From an uncultured Clostridia bacterium (GTDB lineage Bacteria; Bacillota; Clostridia; Oscillospirales; Acutalibacteraceae), in contig CAMGDG010000003.1 in the NCBI GenBank assembly GCA_946041635.1, forward strand, positions 1 to 43,436: DNA of 43,436 nucleotides. Direction: 5' to 3'. This document shows positions 27,163 to 36,960 of the stretch, piece after piece. Numbering within the stretch: the first letter of the stretch is position 1; every line of letters starts with the position of its first letter. A program made the translations under genes and the position numbers. Under the pieces are notes generated by a model, which did no database searches, was not told where the DNA came from, and saw only the letters and a list, made by a program, of their open reading frames with translations.

Positions 27163-29694
27163 ATGAATTTATCTCAAAAAGTAAAAGACGGCGTTGACAA
27201 AGTACGCACGTACTGGAAAACGCCAATGGCAGGCCGCTATATGACCTTCCGTGAAATTGCCGCATATTCAGGCGGCGGTATCGGTGCTTATATGATTATT
27301 ACACTGGGTACTGCGTGTCTTCTTGCCGCAAACAACACCCTGCTTTCAAGTACGCTGGGCGTTGACCCCACGGATATGTACATAATGTATGTTATTGCGG
27401 TTCTTGCAAACATTCCTCTTACGGGAATCCGTGCAAACATAATCGACAATACCAGAAACAAAGCCGGTAAATACCGTCCGTACATTGTTTCTATGGCTTT
27501 ACCCACTGCCATCATATGTATTTTAATGGTATGGTTCCCGTACAATAAGCTTGAAGCAATTGTGGGAACAGGCACTATTTTCGGCGAAACAAGAGCATAT
27601 ATTGCAAAGTGCGCCATTATAATGGTATTAAACCTTTTCCTGCACTTCTTCTATTATTTCTTCTATGACGCATATGAAAACTTAATTCATGTGCTTTCTC
27701 CCAACACACAGGAAAGAGCCGATGTTTCCGCTGTTAAAAGCGTTGTATATTCTCTGGCTCCCACACTTGTAAACTTATTTACACCCATTATCGCACAGAA
27801 TATTTTCCACACAAACACCACGGATATCCGTGTTTACAGACTTCTTTATCCCATTCTCGGTGTTTTCGGAATTTTGCTTTGCATTATTGTTTACAAATAT
27901 ACGGAAGAAAAAATTGTTCAGGCGAGAACACACGTTGTACAGATTAAATTTACCGACGCTTTGCGTGCTGTTGCCAAGAACAAATATTTCTGGATAATTT
28001 CACTTGCAGGTTGGATAGGTTTCCTTGAAGCCTCCTATGCCAACATTCTTTTCTGGATGTATAACTACGGCGGAGCCTGCTCCGGTAATGTTTACGGACT
28101 TCTTATCACCCTTTACGGTAACTCCTCTTTATGGGGTATGCTTTTAGCTCCCTTCTGCATTAAACGCTGGGGTAAAAAGTCAGTATTGGTAATTACAAAT
28201 CTGTTCAACATTGCCTTCATTCTTTTGATGCTTCCCTTTACAAATCAGATTGATAATCTTACTATTTGGCTTGTCATGGGATGCCTTTATCTCAACGGAT
28301 TCATGGGTGCTTTTGCCCATATCCTTAACCCTGCAATTCAGGCTGATATTCGTGACTATCAGCAGTACAAAACAGGTGAACGAATTGACGGTATGTTCTC
28401 CGCAGTTGCCACGATAGGTACTGTTATCGCTCTTGCAACATCTTCGGTTCTTCCCATTATTTATGAAAAGAGCGGTCTTACAAAGGCAAATGCTTTTGCA
28501 GTTACAGGCAGACCTGAAATTCTCAACAGAATGTTGGGCGACGGCAGAACAGTAGGAGAAATTCTCCAGGAGCAGATTGCTACCGGTCAGGATCCACGCA
28601 ATACAGCTCTTTCTGCACTCTATGACCCTGAAATACTCATAAACCTGCTTCATATTCTTATTATCATTTCCGCGATAGGCGCTTTGATGAATGTTATTCC
28701 CTATTTCTGGTATGATTTTAACGAAAGAAAGCAGAAATCAGTTGTTCGAGTTCTTAAAGTGCGTGCACTTTTTGAAGACTACGGAAACGGTGTTCTTAAC
28801 GACAGCGAGCTTGTTGAAGCAATTGACATTATCCGTGATGCAAAGGCTATGGCTGTTGCAGAACCTAAAACGATTGATAAAAAATCCTACAAGTCTATAA
28901 GCGACAAGGCGCTTCGCAAGGCGGCAAAGAAGCAATACCGCGAAGACATAAAGTTTAACGAGGAAATTGAAATAGCAAAATTTGTATGTGATGAGCTTAA
29001 CAAGTTCTCCACAGATGTTGTTAAACATCAGGTAACAGAATATTCCGCAGTTTACAACGCAGGGCTCGACGGACTTTTGAAAATGGATATTGCTGAAATC
29101 AAGGCTGAGCTTGCCGCCGCAAAATCCATGCCTAAAAATACTGCCGACGAAAAAGAGCTTCGCAAGTTTGCAATTGAAATTGCGAGAAATAAAAAGAGCG
29201 CATACAAAGCCATCAAAAAGTATTTTGCCGACGAAAAAGATTTTGTACAGCCCGATTTTGCAGTTGTTGAACAGTATTTTAACGAAGAAGACGAATGTGA
29301 CGAGAAGCTGAAAGTTCTTTATACCGAGCTTAAAGATGCAAAGAAAGCAAAGGACGCAAGCAAAGTGGCTTCTCTTAAAGCAGAAATCAAAGAATACAAC
29401 ATTAAACGCAAGGCGGCTCGTGACAATTCAAAAGTCGAGATGGATAAGCACGCATACTTTAACCGTGCCGCAAAGCCCTATCTTGACGCTGAAAGACTTA
29501 TCAAGCAACAGGAAAATTACAGCCGTTTTGACGAGATTGCAAATATGTATGACGAAGCAAAACTTCGTCATGAAAAGAAGCTTGCAGACGACGCCGAAGA
29601 GGCAGAGCGTTTGAGAGCAGAAGAAAAAGCATTGGCGGCTCAAATCAAGGCGGAAAAAGCCCAAAAAAAGCTTGACAAAAAGAATAAAAAATAA
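27163..29694 (+). CDS. GPH-family sugar/cation symporter with long helical C-terminal tail (paralogue)
   Basis: An 843-residue paralogue of the transporter at 23469. The membrane unit (about 25-516) has the GPH loop IIDNTRNKAGKYRP and DYQQYKTGERIDGMFS, and an extra hydrophilic insert of about 45 residues (RPEILNRMLGDGRTVGEILQ onward) before the last span. The tail (517-843) starts with the same R-V-L-K-V-R-A-L-F-E-D-Y-G core as its sister, carries one clear AKSMPKNTADEKELRKFA motif, and ends in a Lys/Ala/Glu coiled-coil-like stretch. The tail core and end are conserved while the middle differs, so the tail is probably functional. AAGGAG (27147-27152) precedes the ATG by 10 bases. Confidence 0.9.
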   Translation: MNLSQKVKDGVDKVRTYWKTPMAGRYMTFREIAAYSGGGIGAYMIITLGTACLLAANNTLLSSTLGVDPTDMYIMYVIAVLANIPLTGIRANIIDNTRNKAGKYRPYIVSMALPTAIICILMVWFPYNKLEAIVGTGTIFGETRAYIAKCAIIMVLNLFLHFFYYFFYDAYENLIHVLSPNTQERADVSAVKSVVYSLAPTLVNLFTPIIAQNIFHTNTTDIRVYRLLYPILGVFGILLCIIVYKYTEEKIVQARTHVVQIKFTDALRAVAKNKYFWIISLAGWIGFLEASYANILFWMYNYGGACSGNVYGLLITLYGNSSLWGMLLAPFCIKRWGKKSVLVITNLFNIAFILLMLPFTNQIDNLTIWLVMGCLYLNGFMGAFAHILNPAIQADIRDYQQYKTGERIDGMFSAVATIGTVIALATSSVLPIIYEKSGLTKANAFAVTGRPEILNRMLGDGRTVGEILQEQIATGQDPRNTALSALYDPEILINLLHILIIISAIGALMNVIPYFWYDFNERKQKSVVRVLKVRALFEDYGNGVLNDSELVEAIDIIRDAKAMAVAEPKTIDKKSYKSISDKALRKAAKKQYREDIKFNEEIEIAKFVCDELNKFSTDVVKHQVTEYSAVYNAGLDGLLKMDIAEIKAELAAAKSMPKNTADEKELRKFAIEIARNKKSAYKAIKKYFADEKDFVQPDFAVVEQYFNEEDECDEKLKVLYTELKDAKKAKDASKVASLKAEIKEYNIKRKAARDNSKVEMDKHAYFNRAAKPYLDAERLIKQQENYSRFDEIANMYDEAKLRHEKKLADDAEEAERLRAEEKALAAQIKAEKAQKKLDKKNKK

Positions 29695-29716
29695 TCCCGC
29701 ATATAACAAGAATTAT

Positions 29717-29751
29717 CCCCTGCACATATTGTATGTGCAGGGGACTTTTTT
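29717..29751 (+). terminator. Terminator after the second transporter gene
   Basis: CCCCTGCACATA (29717-29728) and TATGTGCAGGGG (29732-29743) form a perfect 12-base stem with a 3-base loop, then ACTTTTTT. Confidence 0.93.
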
Positions 29752-29754
29752 GAG

Positions 29755-30720
29755 TTATACTGCTGTTGATGTGAATCGAAGGTATTTATCATTTTTCTCC
29801 GTGCCCTTCCAGAAATGGATTTGGCGTGGATTTGCGAATATATCGTCAAGGCGTTTGATAAACGGCACCGCCTCGCCGAAATCAAGAGCACGGTGGTCAA
29901 AGGCGATACAGATTGGAAGCACCTGACGGATTTCTATGCTTTTTTCACCGTTTTTATCTGTTACAACCACAGGTTTATCCTGTACCGCTCCAACGCCGAA
30001 AGCGCAAACCTGAGGAGGGATAATTTCAAGAAGTCCCACATTACCCCTTTGCCCTCTGTAAAGCGAGCCGATATTTGAAACGGTAACCGTGCCCTGCTCT
30101 ATATCACTTTTTGTCAGGCGTTCTGTTTTGGGTATGCTTTCATATTCTTTTTTCGCTTTACCTTTCATTGTTTTAACTTTATATTTACCTGTTTTTGAGC
30201 CGATGAGACGAAATACCGTTTGCAGTATTTTCCCATTTTTAAGACCGGTAAGCGTATTATCCAAAGACACCTCAAACATTGCTTCATTAAGATTTGTTTT
30301 TAGGAGTCGCTTTGAAATGTCGCTGATATAATCTGTCATTTCATCAAGGTTTTTGTTTTCAAAATTATGAAGATTTACTGTCATCATTTCGCCTGTGGGC
30401 ATAAGCATGGGCATTGAAATATTTATATCCTCAAAGGTTTTTATTGTGCCTCTCACGAGCCTGCGGTTATATTCAATATGAGAGTTCATTATGGGAGCCG
30501 CTTTAAGCCCCTCGGCAATTACTTTAAGCATAAGGGTGTTTACTGTGATTTTATCTGCGCCCTTGCGGTTAAAATTCAGTTTTTTATATTCTTTCATAAA
30601 GTCTGTAACATCCGGCTCATAATTATATGTTACATGGGGAATTGTTTCCCAGCTTTCCGTTGTCATATTGGCAACGATTTTTCTTTGGATTCCGAACTTT
30701 ATTGTATTTACTGTTTTCAT
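29755..30720 (-). CDS. Stand-alone 2-oxoacid dehydrogenase (E2)-type acyltransferase
   Basis: A 321-residue protein matching only the catalytic domain of dihydrolipoamide acyltransferases and chloramphenicol acetyltransferase. There is no lipoyl domain and no E3-binding domain. The active-site region reads CIAFDHRALDFGEAVPF, so the catalytic His is present but the usual H-R-x-x-D-G is altered (Asp-Phe-Gly). GTVTVSNIGSL matches the E2 core strand normally reading GTFTISNLG. Thus it may use a CoA acyl donor on a small molecule, protein or sugar rather than act in a dehydrogenase complex. No E1 or E3 gene is adjacent. AAGGAG lies 7 bases before the ATG. Confidence 0.85.
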   Translation of the reverse strand: MKTVNTIKFGIQRKIVANMTTESWETIPHVTYNYEPDVTDFMKEYKKLNFNRKGADKITVNTLMLKVIAEGLKAAPIMNSHIEYNRRLVRGTIKTFEDINISMPMLMPTGEMMTVNLHNFENKNLDEMTDYISDISKRLLKTNLNEAMFEVSLDNTLTGLKNGKILQTVFRLIGSKTGKYKVKTMKGKAKKEYESIPKTERLTKSDIEQGTVTVSNIGSLYRGQRGNVGLLEIIPPQVCAFGVGAVQDKPVVVTDKNGEKSIEIRQVLPICIAFDHRALDFGEAVPFIKRLDDIFANPRQIHFWKGTEKNDKYLRFTSTAV

Positions 30721-30764
30721 GAGTTTACTCCTTGTGGAAAATATTTTTTGTTTGCAAGCTCATA

Positions 30765-30793
30765 ATAATAAATTTTACTCGTTTCTTCCACAA
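30765..30793 (-). promoter_or_regulatory. Promoter of the E2-like gene
   Basis: On the minus strand TTGTGG (30793-30788), 17-base spacer, TATTAT (30770-30765), 44 bases before the start codon. Confidence 0.6.
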
Positions 30794-30875
30794 ACTTTGC
30801 TTGTCAGGGGTAATTTTCTATGTAAATTTCAGGTTGCAAGCTTCCGCAACCGTTGATATTCAAGGCTTTTGGCGC

Positions 30876-30907
30876 AAAAAAATCGGGACTGCAAAAAGCA
30901 ATCCCGA
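30876..30907 (-). terminator. Terminator of the glycosidase operon
   Basis: On the minus strand TCGGGATTGC (30907-30898) pairs with GCAGTCCCGA (30892-30883), one mismatch, followed by seven T. It closes the GH2-GNAT-GH95 operon. Confidence 0.88.
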
Positions 30908-30925
30908 CTAAATCTATATTAGTTT

Positions 30926-33295
30926 TTATGAAGCCGTAATTCTGTACTGCTTGCCTTTTTCCGTATCAAACTGAGCAAAACCGTTTTGAGAAGCAATTTC
31001 GCCGTTGACCGTGAAAGAGGATTTGCCGTAATGAACGGCACATTTTCCGCCTGAATTTGAGGTGATAACGGCATTTACAAGCTTTCCGTTTTTCCATTCA
31101 ATATCTACGGTAAAGTTGCCCCGGGACACAAGCCCCTTGATACTGCCCTCCTGCCACTCGGACGGTAATGCAGGCAAAAGGTCGATAAATCCGCAATGGC
31201 TTTGCATGAGCATTTCGTTAACGCCTGAGGTAAAGCCGAAATTACCGTCAATCTGAAACGGCGGATGATAGTCCCAGAAATTACAGTAAATTCCGTTTTT
31301 AAACAAATCTCCTATAATCTTTAAAACTCTGTCGCCGTCGCCCACTCTTGCCCATGAGTTAATCTTTTGACCCATAGACCAGCCTGTGCTTTTATCGGTT
31401 CTGTGATTCATTGAGACGATTGCCGCCTTAATAAGGTCGGGATTATCGTGCCAATTTATCACATTGCAGGGGAACAGACCCAAAAGGTGTGACATATGGC
31501 GATGATGAAGCTGACCGAATTCGCCTAAATGCTTTTCGTGATACCATTCCTTAATCTGCCCGTCCTCGCCTATTTCATATGGCTTTAACTGCTCTTTCAT
31601 TTCCTGCCATTCTTTTTGCAGATCTATGTCCGTATTCAATGCCGCCGCACTTTTTATCGCATCGTCATAAAGCTGCCAGATAAGCGCCTGTTCATATGTA
31701 TTGCCCATTGTTCTTGGTCCGTGCTCGGGAGAGTAGCAGGGAACGGTTAGCAATCTGCCGTTATGGGGAACGAGCAGCTTTTTGAAATACCCTGCGGTTT
31801 CTTTTAGCATGGGATAAATATCGTTTTCGAGAACATCTTTATCGAGAGTATATTCGTAATACTCATAAACATTATGCAAAATCCACGGCACCGCCGCCGG
31901 CGACCAACCCCAATCAAAACTCCAACCGGGACAGGTCCAGCCAAAGGGCGTATTCTGAGTATGGAACAAAAATCCGTTTTTCTCCCCTTCGCCGCTTTTA
32001 ACATTGGTATAGTATTCTGCGGTAAGCCTGCCGGGAATTACAAGGGACTTTATATACCTTATCAGCGGCTTTGCGCACTCGTGGAGATTACCGTTAAACA
32101 CAGGCCAATAGTTCATTTGAAGGTTTATATTCAAATGAAAATCGCTGCTCCAAGCGGGAGAATTTGTGTTGCACCATATGCCTTGAAGATTTGACGGTAA
32201 AATATCGTCTTCTCTTGACGAGGATATTGTGAAATATCTGCCGTACTGATACAAAAGCTGTTCCGCACTACGCTTATCGGAACCAATCGGCTTTCCGTAG
32301 GATTTTATAAGCTTATCCGCCTCACGGTCAAGCCTGCCGCCCAGATTGAGAGATACACGGGAAAAAAGGCTCGAAAAATCATCGATATGGGCTTTTTTCA
32401 GCTCGCCGTATGACTTTTCACTTGCTTTTTCGCACAGTTTTGCAACACGGGTGTAAAGCTCGCCGTCGCTCTCCCCTGTTCTGTAAGCGGGATAAGAGTC
32501 AAGATAATCCGTATCCGCTGAAAAGACAAAAGTTAACTCTGTTGCCTCTTTTACTGACATTTCTTTGCCGCCGAGAAGCGTTCCGTCTGTAATCACCTTG
32601 CCCACAAGGCAGAATTTCAAGCCGTTATCGTCAAGTGCTCCTCTGTGGATAATTGTACCGTCGGAATTATACTCGATTTTACCCCCGTGCTCTGTTGCAA
32701 GGGAAAAACTGCAATCAAGCACGCCGCCTGTTCTGGTAATATGAACTACTGCACATTTATCGGGATAAGACACAAAGTATTCACGCTTATCGCTGAAAGC
32801 TGTACCGTTTTGTGAAACGCCGTCATAAGACACGGTGCAAACGGCTTCATCCATATTAAGGATGCGTTTGTAATTCTTATACTTTTTAATGCCGTCCACC
32901 GTCAAATTGAGGTTGCCCCAGCACTGAAAAGAGCCGTAGCCGTCATAAATACCCACAAGCTTTTCGCAAAGCTCGGAGGCTTTTTTATCATTACCCGCTT
33001 CAAATTTCTTGCGGATATCATAATAATAATCATAGGGCATTTTGCCGCTATCATCGGGTGTGTTTATATTTCCGCCGCAATAATCGGGACGCTTTTCGGA
33101 CGGCCCGCCAATCCAAAGCGTTTTGTGGTTAAGCACAAGGCTGTCTTTTTTTACCTCGCCTGAAACCGTAAGTCCCAAACTGCCGTTTCCCACGGGAAGT
33201 GCAGTTTGCTCCCATACATTCGGGCGGCGGAAGCGCGGTCTTTTAAGCCGCATTTTTGACGGAGGCACGGTATAAAAAAGCTCGTTTTGTTTCAT
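30926..33295 (-). CDS. Glycoside hydrolase family 95, alpha-L-fucosidase (intracellular)
   Basis: GH95 enzymes are inverting hydrolases that release terminal alpha-1,2-linked L-fucose; some act on alpha-L-galactosides. The 789-residue length fits. The N-terminal beta domain has LPVGNGSLG and [11 protein letters not shown]; the (alpha/alpha)6 barrel contains [14 protein letters not shown] and the substrate-assisting asparagines in [11 protein letters not shown], the general acid Glu524 in YSPEHGP and the Asp683 in FQIDGNFG. No signal peptide is present, so it works in the cytosol on imported oligosaccharides. ATG 33295 is chosen because AGGGG lies 7 bases upstream. It is the third gene after the galactosidase and GNAT genes. 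Confidence 0.93.
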   Translation of the reverse strand: MKQNELFYTVPPSKMRLKRPRFRRPNVWEQTALPVGNGSLGLTVSGEVKKDSLVLNHKTLWIGGPSEKRPDYCGGNINTPDDSGKMPYDYYYDIRKKFEAGNDKKASELCEKLVGIYDGYGSFQCWGNLNLTVDGIKKYKNYKRILNMDEAVCTVSYDGVSQNGTAFSDKREYFVSYPDKCAVVHITRTGGVLDCSFSLATEHGGKIEYNSDGTIIHRGALDDNGLKFCLVGKVITDGTLLGGKEMSVKEATELTFVFSADTDYLDSYPAYRTGESDGELYTRVAKLCEKASEKSYGELKKAHIDDFSSLFSRVSLNLGGRLDREADKLIKSYGKPIGSDKRSAEQLLYQYGRYFTISSSREDDILPSNLQGIWCNTNSPAWSSDFHLNINLQMNYWPVFNGNLHECAKPLIRYIKSLVIPGRLTAEYYTNVKSGEGEKNGFLFHTQNTPFGWTCPGWSFDWGWSPAAVPWILHNVYEYYEYTLDKDVLENDIYPMLKETAGYFKKLLVPHNGRLLTVPCYSPEHGPRTMGNTYEQALIWQLYDDAIKSAAALNTDIDLQKEWQEMKEQLKPYEIGEDGQIKEWYHEKHLGEFGQLHHRHMSHLLGLFPCNVINWHDNPDLIKAAIVSMNHRTDKSTGWSMGQKINSWARVGDGDRVLKIIGDLFKNGIYCNFWDYHPPFQIDGNFGFTSGVNEMLMQSHCGFIDLLPALPSEWQEGSIKGLVSRGNFTVDIEWKNGKLVNAVITSNSGGKCAVHYGKSSFTVNGEIASQNGFAQFDTEKGKQYRITAS

Positions 33296-33313
33296 TTTAT
33301 TTCCCCTCATTAT

Positions 33314-33751
33314 TCAATCGTTTAAATCCTTATACATATTCAAATGCGGTATGTTTTCTTCCATATACTCAGGCTCGCCCGTTAAAACAAATCCGCATTT
33401 TTCATAAAAGCCGACTGCGTGAGTTTGAGCGCCTAACGCAACCTTTTGTGCGCCGCTTTCCTTTGCACCGCGCAAAAGCTCTGCCACGAGTTTTTCGCCC
33501 AAGCCTTTGCCACGCAAATCTTTTCTTACGGCTATTCTGCCGATTTTTACGGTTTTTTCGCCGTAGGGTATGTATCTGCCCGTTGCCGCAGGCTCACCGT
33601 CAAGAAAAATTACAAGATGAGGGCAAACAAGGTCATACTCATCAAACTCGTTTTCACGGGGTACGCCCTGTTCATTGACAAAAACGCTCACCCGCAAATC
33701 AACAAAGGATTTATCGGTTTCCCCTGCGCCGAACCACTTATATTCAAGCAT
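33314..33751 (-). CDS. GNAT-family N-acetyltransferase (ElaA/YjcF-like)
   Basis: A 145-residue single-domain acetyltransferase. The N-terminal FVDLRVSVFVNEQGVP is typical of the ElaA/YjcF type; the acetyl-CoA binding motif is RKDLRGKGLGEKL near residue 80, and AVGFYEKCGFVLTGE is the usual C-terminal motif B. Acceptor unknown. It sits between two glycosidase genes (3 bases after lacZ, 18 before the GH95 gene), so a sugar-related acceptor such as a galactoside, in the manner of LacA, is conceivable, but LacA belongs to another fold and this is inference. GGAG lies 8 bases before the ATG. Confidence 0.88.
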   Translation of the reverse strand: MLEYKWFGAGETDKSFVDLRVSVFVNEQGVPRENEFDEYDLVCPHLVIFLDGEPAATGRYIPYGEKTVKIGRIAVRKDLRGKGLGEKLVAELLRGAKESGAQKVALGAQTHAVGFYEKCGFVLTGEPEYMEENIPHLNMYKDLND

Positions 33752-33754
33752 ATT

Positions 33755-36700
33755 TTACTCCGCCTTAAATGAAAATCTGAACGCCAGAGGCTTATCGGTT
33801 TTAACTCTGTATTTTTGTAGTGTATCCGGTCCGCAGGTATTCGTTCCTGTTCCTCTCATAAAGCCGTCTATGCAGAGCACGGTTGTATTATCGTGAACAA
33901 GCTCCTCTTGGTGCTTTGCCTTATCAAGAGCGCCTTGCGTATAATCGTGAGCTGAAAAACTGAATTTCGGCTCGCCGTAAACAGCAAAAGTATTACCGCA
34001 CCCATCGGAAATTTTAACATACTTTACGCCGCCGCAATTTCCGTTATCCTGCGGCATTACATAAGGCTCGTGCATATCGCTGACCGTTGTTTTATAAATG
34101 CCTACCGTTGTATGAGCATTCAAATCACAGAGATTTTCCATTTTTTCATCGGAGCCTCTGCCATAGAATTCGATATTCTTAAACTGTGACGGCAGCTCTG
34201 AGCTGAGTCCGAACCGCTGAATTTCAAGGCATCCGAACAAGGCTTTATCAAGATTGGCTTCAATATTTACAAGTCCGTCGCCATGGATTGTATAAATAAC
34301 ATTAACACGGAAAAATGTTTTAAAGCCTTTCTTTATCACAAAGGAAGCGGCTACAACTGCATATGCGGAATGATTTGCGAACTTAAATTCCTTTAAAACA
34401 GGCTTTGCCTCTTTAAGCTTGATTATATCCCAAGGCTTATTGAATCCGTAAGAATCGTTATCAAGGGAGGCTCTTGTAAGATTTGGCATAAAGCCCTTTT
34501 TACCCTCCGCAGGGCAGGGATTAAAGAATTCGCAGTCGTTTTTGAAATAACTTACCATTTCGCCGCTGTTCTTATTGAAAACAGCCTTTCCGCCGTCGAA
34601 TTCAACTGTAAGCACACCGTTTTTATCGTGTGTTGTAACATTTCCTACGCCTACTTCCGAGGGGATAAATCTTGCCTTGTCGCTTATAGTATGCTGTTCC
34701 ACCGCACAGCGTGTTTCGCCGTCGAAATATGCTATATTGATATGGCAATCCTCGCCGCTCTCGTATGCATCGTAGGGTATTTCATAGGTTTTTGTCTGCA
34801 TAGGCTCAATGTCGAGAGTCAGCGTACCGTTCTTTCTTTCAACGCCGTTTACAAGCTGAGTCCATATAACATTAAGATAAGTGCTGTTTTTAAATCTGTT
34901 AGTATTTGTAAAAGAGAAGCATTTTCCGCTGATAAACGAGCTTCTTACTGGGCGGTAAACCGCTTTCATCACATATGCGCCCGTATGGGGAGTTTTGTCG
35001 GGATAAACCATACCGTCCACACAGAAGTTGCTATCGTGCTTTTCTTCGCCGTGGTCGCCGCCGTAAGTATAGCGGAAAGGATACTTCTTATCGCCGTCCT
35101 CATGATACACGGCATGGTCTGCCCATTCCCATACACAGCCGCCCATTAAATTATCGTGAGCATAAATACTCTCCCAATATTCCTCTGCTCCGCCGGGGCC
35201 TACGCCCATTGCGTGAACATACTCGCACATAAAATAGGGCTTTTCAAGATATTTGGGAACGTCACTGCCGTTGCCTACCTTTTCAACATGCTCCTGAGAG
35301 GGATACATTTCGGAAACAACATCATAAGCAAAACGCTTTGAACGGATTACTCCCTCATAATGCACGGGAACAGCGGCACCGTTGCTTTTAAGATACTCAT
35401 AGCACTTATCCTGGCATTTATAGCCCCCTGCCTCGTTGCCCAATGACCACATTGTTACACACGGGTGGTTACGGTCGCGGCAGAACATTCTGCTTACTCT
35501 GTCCACATAGCGGTTTTCCCATTTCAAATCGTTGCTGATAAGATGCTCGGTTGCGGTTTTGGAACAGTTGCTTGCGCCGTGAGTTTCAATATCCGCCTCG
35601 TCAACAATGTAAAATCCCATTTCATCGGCAAGAGAGAGCAAGGTGGGATCGGGAGGATAATGTGAAGTACGGATAGCGTTGATATTGAGCTTTTTCATAA
35701 GTTCAAGCTCATTTTTAATCTGTTCCCCCGTAAGTACATAGCCGTTTTTCATATCGGTATCATGGTGATTTACACCCTTGAATTTTATGGGCATACCGTT
35801 GAAATAAAATACATTGCCCTTAATCTCAACCGTTTTGAAGCCCGTAACATTTTTAACGGCTGTTACGGTTTTATTGCCTGATTTCAGAGTGATTATAAGG
35901 TCGTATGTATAAGGCTCCTCCGCATTCCATTCCTTTACCTTTAAATCGGGAAGCACTATTTCCGTTTTTCTGCGGGCGTCGGCCTGCCCTTTTGAAATTA
36001 CTTTTCCGCCGTCGGTAAGTTCGCAGGAAAGGGTATAACCCTTTGTGTCGCCTATAATATCCGCATTAAGGGTTAAGGTGTATTTACCGTCTTTTTTTAC
36101 TGTATCAATATGAAAATCGTAAAGATATGTATTGTCAAGCTCGGTCATATAAACATCACGGAAAATGCCGTTTTCACGGAACATATCCTGACATTCCAGA
36201 TATGTGCCCGTTGACCACTTGCTGACTGCCGCAATAATCTCGTTTTCGCCCTTTACAAGGTACTTTGAAATATTAAACTCGGCAGAATTGTGAGCACCCT
36301 CGCTGTAACCTACAAACTCGCCGTTTACATAAAGGTCAAGAGAGGATATAACACCCAAGAATGTGATTATATGCACCTTGTCAACATTCTCAACATTTAC
36401 GAATTTTCTGTAAATCCCCATGGGGACATCCTGAGGCATTTCAGGATAAAGCGTAGGGTCAAATTCATAGCGTGTATTGAGATAGCAAGGCTCACGGTAG
36501 CCTGTTCTCTGCCATGTTGAGGGTACTGTTACCTTATCGAACTGAATACGCTCGCTGTAAAACTCATTGGGGATAAGCATATCCTTATCGTAATATTTAA
36601 AATCCCACTCGCCGTTAAGAAGCGTAACTAAGGGGCTGTTGTAGCGCTCGGTCAGAACCGTTTGGGCACTCAACTCCTTTTTGGTGGGATACGGTATAAA

Positions 36701-36778
36701 ATAAGCTCTCGGTGAAAGCTTGTTGATTTCAGATATATCAAACTGCCTGAAATTCTCTCTGCTGATTAAATACTTCAT
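33755..36778 (-). CDS. lacZ: Beta-galactosidase, glycoside hydrolase family 2
   Basis: Hydrolyses terminal beta-D-galactosides such as lactose. At 1007 residues it matches LacZ-type enzymes with five domains: sugar-binding (about 50-210), Ig-like, the TIM barrel (about 320-600), a further beta domain, and the C-terminal Bgal_small_N domain (about 730-1005). The acid/base Glu449 is in WSLGNEAGG and the nucleophile Glu519 is in FMCEYVHAMG. There is no signal peptide. CCTCC complement (36790-36786) gives GGAGG 7 bases before the ATG. It heads the operon with the GNAT and GH95 genes and is divergent from the Crp-like regulator gene. Confidence 0.96.
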   Translation of the reverse strand: MKYLISRENFRQFDISEINKLSPRAYFIPYPTKKELSAQTVLTERYNSPLVTLLNGEWDFKYYDKDMLIPNEFYSERIQFDKVTVPSTWQRTGYREPCYLNTRYEFDPTLYPEMPQDVPMGIYRKFVNVENVDKVHIITFLGVISSLDLYVNGEFVGYSEGAHNSAEFNISKYLVKGENEIIAAVSKWSTGTYLECQDMFRENGIFRDVYMTELDNTYLYDFHIDTVKKDGKYTLTLNADIIGDTKGYTLSCELTDGGKVISKGQADARRKTEIVLPDLKVKEWNAEEPYTYDLIITLKSGNKTVTAVKNVTGFKTVEIKGNVFYFNGMPIKFKGVNHHDTDMKNGYVLTGEQIKNELELMKKLNINAIRTSHYPPDPTLLSLADEMGFYIVDEADIETHGASNCSKTATEHLISNDLKWENRYVDRVSRMFCRDRNHPCVTMWSLGNEAGGYKCQDKCYEYLKSNGAAVPVHYEGVIRSKRFAYDVVSEMYPSQEHVEKVGNGSDVPKYLEKPYFMCEYVHAMGVGPGGAEEYWESIYAHDNLMGGCVWEWADHAVYHEDGDKKYPFRYTYGGDHGEEKHDSNFCVDGMVYPDKTPHTGAYVMKAVYRPVRSSFISGKCFSFTNTNRFKNSTYLNVIWTQLVNGVERKNGTLTLDIEPMQTKTYEIPYDAYESGEDCHINIAYFDGETRCAVEQHTISDKARFIPSEVGVGNVTTHDKNGVLTVEFDGGKAVFNKNSGEMVSYFKNDCEFFNPCPAEGKKGFMPNLTRASLDNDSYGFNKPWDIIKLKEAKPVLKEFKFANHSAYAVVAASFVIKKGFKTFFRVNVIYTIHGDGLVNIEANLDKALFGCLEIQRFGLSSELPSQFKNIEFYGRGSDEKMENLCDLNAHTTVGIYKTTVSDMHEPYVMPQDNGNCGGVKYVKISDGCGNTFAVYGEPKFSFSAHDYTQGALDKAKHQEELVHDNTTVLCIDGFMRGTGTNTCGPDTLQKYRVKTDKPLAFRFSFKAE

Positions 36779-36795
36779 AATAGTACCTCCGCATT

Positions 36796-36807
36796 TTAAT
36801 ATATTAA
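36796..36807. promoter_or_regulatory. Palindrome at the lacZ transcription start (possible operator)
   Basis: TTAATATATTAA is a perfect 12-base palindrome immediately downstream of the lacZ -10 box and upstream of its ribosome binding site, a usual place for a repressor site. AT-rich palindromes also arise by chance. Confidence 0.35.
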
Positions 36808-36835
36808 GTGTACCATATTATACCGTTTTTTACAA
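36807..36835 (-). promoter_or_regulatory. Promoter of the lacZ-GNAT-GH95 operon
   Basis: On the minus strand TTGTAA (36835-36830), 17-base spacer, TACACT (36812-36807). A stronger-looking TATAAT (36822-36817) is close by but has no fitting -35 box. Confidence 0.55.
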
Positions 36836-36889
36836 CCGAAAAAGGAATATTTACATTCAAAATTCTTATGTTTAAAATTTATTTTTATG

Positions 36890-36918
36890 TTGACATATAC
36901 ACCGTTGGGTGATATTAT
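36890..36918 (+). promoter_or_regulatory. Promoter of the Crp-like regulator/ABC operon with inverted repeat
   Basis: TTGACA (36890-36895), 17-base spacer, TATTAT (36913-36918). The spacer contains the inverted repeat CACC-GTTG-GGTG (36900-36911), well placed for a regulator, possibly the Crp-like protein itself. Confidence 0.75.
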
Positions 36919-36960
36919 ATATGTAAAATTTGTATTATATAAGACAAAAAAGGCGGTAAT

